Below, in pieces: positions 61,160-64,000 of a stretch of DNA of 64,000 nucleotides. Source of the stretch: Bacteroidia bacterium (GTDB lineage: Bacteria > Bacteroidota > Bacteroidia > Bacteroidales > Azobacteroidaceae). Positions within the stretch are counted from its first letter, which is position 1. Every line of letters starts with the position of its first letter. The stretch is taken from positions 1-64,000 of the forward strand of contig BNWW01000002.1 in assembly GCA_025999115.1 (NCBI GenBank), written 5' to 3'. Made by a program: the position numbers and the translations under genes. Under the pieces are notes generated by a model, which searched no databases, was not told the DNA's origin, and saw only the letters and a list, made by a program, of their open reading frames with translations.

Positions 61160-62175
61160 TAAAAAGGAGAATATGTTTTTTGTTTCCCGAAATAAAACTC
61201 CCAAATCAGGCTTTTGGGCCAAATAACGGTCGATAAATCGGTTGGTGTAAATTGCAAATTATGTTTCCGAATCGATTTGTATTTTGATTTCATTTTCCGG
61301 AAATCGCGGCGTGCTTTCATAATAGCTATTGCATTGGAAATCTGTCCTTTAAGTAAGAAATGAAGCGCCGATACATAATCCCAAACCCAACGCGACCACA
61401 TGACACGACGATAATCTTTAGGGGGAAGATTTTTATAGATCATCAACAAATTATTCCGGAAATTTAAATAGGTTTTCTGTGGGTTTTCTTTCTTCAAAGT
61501 GGCGCCACCCAAATGATACACAGTCGATTGCGGAAAACATACGATTTGATGTCCGCGTGCATTCAAACGCCAACAAAGGTCGATTTCTTCTTGATGAGCG
61601 AAAAATTGTTCGTCCAAACCGCCGGCTTCCTTGTAGGCCTGCAAACGGATGAATAAACACGCGCCGCTCGTCCAAAAAACAGGAATTGTTGTGTCGTATT
61701 GGCCTTTATCTTCTTCCAGAACGCTGAAAATTCGGCCGCGGCAAAACGGATAGGCATTCCGGTCGATAAATCCGCCGCAAGCGCCCGCATATTCAAAAGA
61801 CGTGCGTTGGTTGTAGGATAAAATTTTCGGTTGGAGCGCGGTAATTTCCGGATGTTCATCCAAATAACGAACGGCCGGGCTGAACCAGTTTTCCGTAACT
61901 TCCACATCGGAATTTAAAAGGACAACATATTGATGCTTCAAATCGACCAAAGCGCGATTATAACCTTCGGCAAAACCATAATTTTTCGGGAAAATCAATA
62001 ATCCGATTTGAGGATAATGGTTGCGGAGAAAAGCCACCGAATCGTCGGTTGAACCGTTGTCGGCCACGATAATATCGGTTTCCGAAGGCGGAGTATGCTT
62101 CACGAGTGCAGGCAAAAATTGCTCCAACAATGTTTTTCCGTTCCAATTGAGAATGACAATCGCAGTTCGTTTCAT
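61159..62175 (-). CDS. Family 2 glycosyltransferase (rhamnosyltransferase-like)
   Basis: 338 residues from ATG 62175, which overlaps the mtaB stop as ATGA. GT-A fold: IVILNWNGKTLLEQFL, DNGSTDDS, NYGFAEGYNRAL and the metal-binding LLNSDVEV, with FFAHQEEIDLCWRL further on. Similar enzymes build O-antigen or capsule glycans. It ends by overlapping the GT4 gene start by one base. Confidence 0.9.
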   Translation of the reverse strand: MKRTAIVILNWNGKTLLEQFLPALVKHTPPSETDIIVADNGSTDDSVAFLRNHYPQIGLLIFPKNYGFAEGYNRALVDLKHQYVVLLNSDVEVTENWFSPAVRYLDEHPEITALQPKILSYNQRTSFEYAGACGGFIDRNAYPFCRGRIFSVLEEDKGQYDTTIPVFWTSGACLFIRLQAYKEAGGLDEQFFAHQEEIDLCWRLNARGHQIVCFPQSTVYHLGGATLKKENPQKTYLNFRNNLLMIYKNLPPKDYRRVMWSRWVWDYVSALHFLLKGQISNAIAIMKARRDFRKMKSKYKSIRKHNLQFTPTDLSTVIWPKSLIWEFYFGKQKTYSPF

Positions 62176-63476
62176 AAACAAAATACAGTATTTTCTTCGT
62201 TAAAACGCTCCAAAGTTACATCAATCAAATGATTTATCCAACTTTCGTTGTAATCGGCTTCCACTTTGATATAATTTTCGGTAAAGCCGTACATTTTATT
62301 GTTTCGTTTCGTATGCTCAAACAAAACCGGATGTGCGCTTCCGGTTTGCGAGTGATAAAACTCTTTCAATTTTTGATCCGACAAGATGAGTAATTGTTTG
62401 CTCCGGTACTGTTTTTCCAAATGCGAAACCATCGGTTCGATTTGCAAAGCCTTCGTTCCGGGACGTTCGGAATACGAAAAAACATGAAGTTGGGAAAAGG
62501 GCAAGGATTCCAAAAAGGCCAGCGTTTCGGAAAAATATTCGTCCGTTTCGCCGCGCGTTCCTACAATCACATCTATTCCGATAAAAGCCTGCGGCAGAAT
62601 TGATTTGATTTTTTCGATTTTTGTACGGAAAAAAGTGGTATTGTACCGGCGGCGCATCAATTTTAAAACCGCATCCGAACCCGATTGCAAGGGAATGTGG
62701 AAATGGGGTACAAAGCGTTGGGATTGAGCGATAAAATCCAAGATTTCGTCGGTCAGCAAATTGGGTTCGATCGACGAGATACGGAAGCGTTCGATGGTTT
62801 CGACCCTATCTAAAGCTTTAATCAAATCGAAAAACGTTTCGCCGGTCGATTTCCCGAAATCGCCGATATTGACACCGGTCAGCACGATTTCTTTTCCGTC
62901 CTCACGACCTGCTTGTTCGGCCATTTGCACCAAATTGGCGATTTTTCCATTGCGGCTACGTCCGCGCGCCAAGGGAATCGTGCAATAGGAGCAAAAATAA
63001 TTGCACCCGTCCTGCACTTTCAGGAAATGGCGTGTGCGGTCGTCTTGCGAGCAGGACGGCACAAAAACGGAATCGTCGCGGATGGGAGCGACTGTTATCC
63101 GGTTGTTCCACAGCTCGCGATTCAACAGATAATCCACCGCTTCCATCTTTTGATTAGAACCCAGCACCAAATCCACTTCCGGCATTTGAGCGATTTCGTC
63201 CGGTTTCAATTGAGCATAACAACCGGTAACGATCAGAATAGCTTGCGGATGTTGTTTTTTTAGCCGGCGAATGGCTTGCCGGCATTTTTTGTCGGCCAAT
63301 TCGGTAACGGAACAAGTATTCACGATGCAAATATCGGCCGATTCGCCTTCTCTTACTCTGCGTATACCTTTGTCGGTCAGATATTTACCCAAAGTGGAAG
63401 TTTCTGCAAAATTGAGTTTGCAGCCCAAAGTGTAGTAGATGGCTTTTTGATATGGGACAATTGGGAGATCTGTCAT
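62172..63476 (-). CDS. mtaB: tRNA t6A37 methylthiotransferase MtaB
   Basis: 434 residues. The N-terminal UPF0004 domain has cysteines in TLGCKLNFAE, VNTCSVTE and TGCYAQ. The radical SAM core has CNYFCSYCTIPLARGR, which suits MtaB better than MiaB or RimO. A C-terminal TRAM-like region closes the protein. It converts t6A at position 37 of ANN-decoding tRNAs to ms2t6A. First gene of a tightly overlapping operon with two glycosyltransferases, a functional mismatch commonly seen in compact operons. Confidence 0.92.
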   Translation of the reverse strand: MTDLPIVPYQKAIYYTLGCKLNFAETSTLGKYLTDKGIRRVREGESADICIVNTCSVTELADKKCRQAIRRLKKQHPQAILIVTGCYAQLKPDEIAQMPEVDLVLGSNQKMEAVDYLLNRELWNNRITVAPIRDDSVFVPSCSQDDRTRHFLKVQDGCNYFCSYCTIPLARGRSRNGKIANLVQMAEQAGREDGKEIVLTGVNIGDFGKSTGETFFDLIKALDRVETIERFRISSIEPNLLTDEILDFIAQSQRFVPHFHIPLQSGSDAVLKLMRRRYNTTFFRTKIEKIKSILPQAFIGIDVIVGTRGETDEYFSETLAFLESLPFSQLHVFSYSERPGTKALQIEPMVSHLEKQYRSKQLLILSDQKLKEFYHSQTGSAHPVLFEHTKRNNKMYGFTENYIKVEADYNESWINHLIDVTLERFNEENTVFCL

Positions 63477-63500
63477 AGAGTCTATTTTTGTTACCGGCTA

Positions 63501-63508
63501 CAAAATTA
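63501..63508 (-). promoter_or_regulatory. Predicted -7 box of the mtaB operon
   Basis: TAATTTTG on the minus strand, 25 bp upstream of the mtaB ATG. Confidence 0.5.
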
Positions 63509-63541
63509 CGGATTTTTTTTGGCGATTGCACGGATTATGTC

Positions 63542-63549
63542 TATTTTTG
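63542..63549 (+). promoter_or_regulatory. Predicted -7 box of the right-edge gene
   Basis: TATTTTTG, 25 bp upstream of the ATG at 63574, divergent from the mtaB promoter. Confidence 0.5.
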
Positions 63550-63573
63550 TTCCCGATTTTAATACGAATACAG

Positions 63574-64000
63574 ATGAAAAAAATAGCATTGATTCTTTTA
63601 CTGGGCTTTTTCGCCCTGAAATCGTTTGCCCAAGCCGGCGATTTAACTATCGGAGCGCAAGGAGGTTACATCACTTATTACAAAAACGCTCTCTATGGAC
63701 TGAATTTGTCTTATGCACCGTCCGATCCTTTGCAATTGACGTTGAGCGGTGTGTTTAATCCGAAAATTACCCTTCCTTACGAATGGAATGCCAATTTACA
63801 AACACAATGGGCTTTGTATTCTTTAAATTTGGATGCACGTTTCTTGCTTTTGAATTTTGATGCGTTTGCAACAGGGCCTTCGATTGGCGTACAATATCTG
63901 TACAATATTCATGAATATCCGACAAATGAACCATCTTATACAAATAATGACTATGGATTTAATTTGGGTTGGTACATCAAATTGAATCTGACGGATAATT
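63574..64000 (+). CDS. Outer-membrane beta-barrel protein (partial, N-terminal)
   Basis: The gene runs off the right edge. The visible 142 residues start with a Sec signal (IALILLLGFFALKSFAQ), then amphipathic strands ending in aromatic residues (GAQGGYITYYKNALYGLNLS, LNLDARFLLLNFDAFATGPS, GFNLGWYIKLNL), typical of small outer-membrane barrels. No specific family can be named from this part. Confidence 0.78.
   Translation, partial: MKKIALILLLGFFALKSFAQAGDLTIGAQGGYITYYKNALYGLNLSYAPSDPLQLTLSGVFNPKITLPYEWNANLQTQWALYSLNLDARFLLLNFDAFATGPSIGVQYLYNIHEYPTNEPSYTNNDYGFNLGWYIKLNLTDN

Noticed and set aside
1..64000. tRNA or rRNA genes as integration targets
   Set aside because: No cloverleaf-like or conserved rRNA sequence was recognised by eye; a covariance-model scan would be needed to exclude them fully.

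Overview
The window reads as Bacteroidales (Bacteroidota) DNA. The basis is the recurring Bacteroides-type promoter (-7 box TAnnTTTG, often TATCTTTG, with TTTG about 20 bp upstream), the near absence of Shine-Dalgarno sites, and family content typical of that order: YWFCY-type coupling protein, DUF1896, DUF3945/4099, RteC, fimbrillin and FimB/Mfa2 lipoproteins, FISUMP, DUF5723. I cannot assign a genus.

Layout. (1) About 1-31.1 kb is part of an integrative conjugative or mobilizable element: the end of a relaxase gene, a coupling protein, an AlbA_2/ATPase regulator, a frameshifted RteC gene, then cargo. The cargo is a C11 peptidase - adenosine-deaminase-like - Hint-domain cluster and a five-gene fimbrial operon (15375 to 9444, minus strand). 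The last two fimbrial genes encode FGE-fold adhesins whose final ~130 bp differ only in the pattern expected of diversity-generating retroelement (DGR) variable regions. The element backbone follows: DUF3945/4099 protein, topoisomerase III, DUF1896, a 1867-residue methylase/helicase, an AbiE toxin-antitoxin pair, and a helix-turn-helix/primase module. (2) About 31.15-45.72 kb looks like a second, decaying element. It is bounded by a 14-bp direct repeat and carries a tyrosine recombinase at its left end, remnants of a mobilization region (broken HTH, DUF3408 and mobA genes), a large operon, and a TOTE-type primase-helicase. The operon runs HTH regulator, voltage-gated cation channel, TerB-like/AAA ATPase, DNA/RNA endonuclease, HxsA, HxsD, HxsB, HxsC, AlbA_2 ATPase; gaps are 12 bp or less and some genes overlap. 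It couples a His-Xaa-Ser peptide and its two radical-SAM maturases to a channel, an ATPase and a nuclease, and is the strongest candidate here for an undescribed system. (3) From 45.7 kb the DNA looks chromosomal: an SDR oxidoreductase, two gene-fragment scars, a phosphate operon (pstC-pstA-pstB-phoU, response regulator, histidine kinase, metallophosphoesterase; no pstS), an outer-membrane lipoprotein/OmpA pair, an IS1182-like remnant, a FISUMP fragment, an mtaB-glycosyltransferase operon, and the start of a beta-barrel gene.

How the parts work together. The mobile elements supply transfer and recombination functions plus surface and conflict cargo. The fimbrial operon begins about 425 nt downstream of its predicted promoter; that leader carries a 7-bp tandem repeat (about 13 copies) and a terminator-like hairpin, so switching of expression may be layered on top of adhesin hypervariation. 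The phosphate operon is coherent in content, but its PstB has lost the Walker A lysine and PstC is short, so it may sense rather than import phosphate.

Limits: all assignments come from reading motifs and translations. No database search, GC calculation or structure prediction was run. No reverse transcriptase or DGR template repeat was seen in the window; if the DGR reading is right, they lie outside it.
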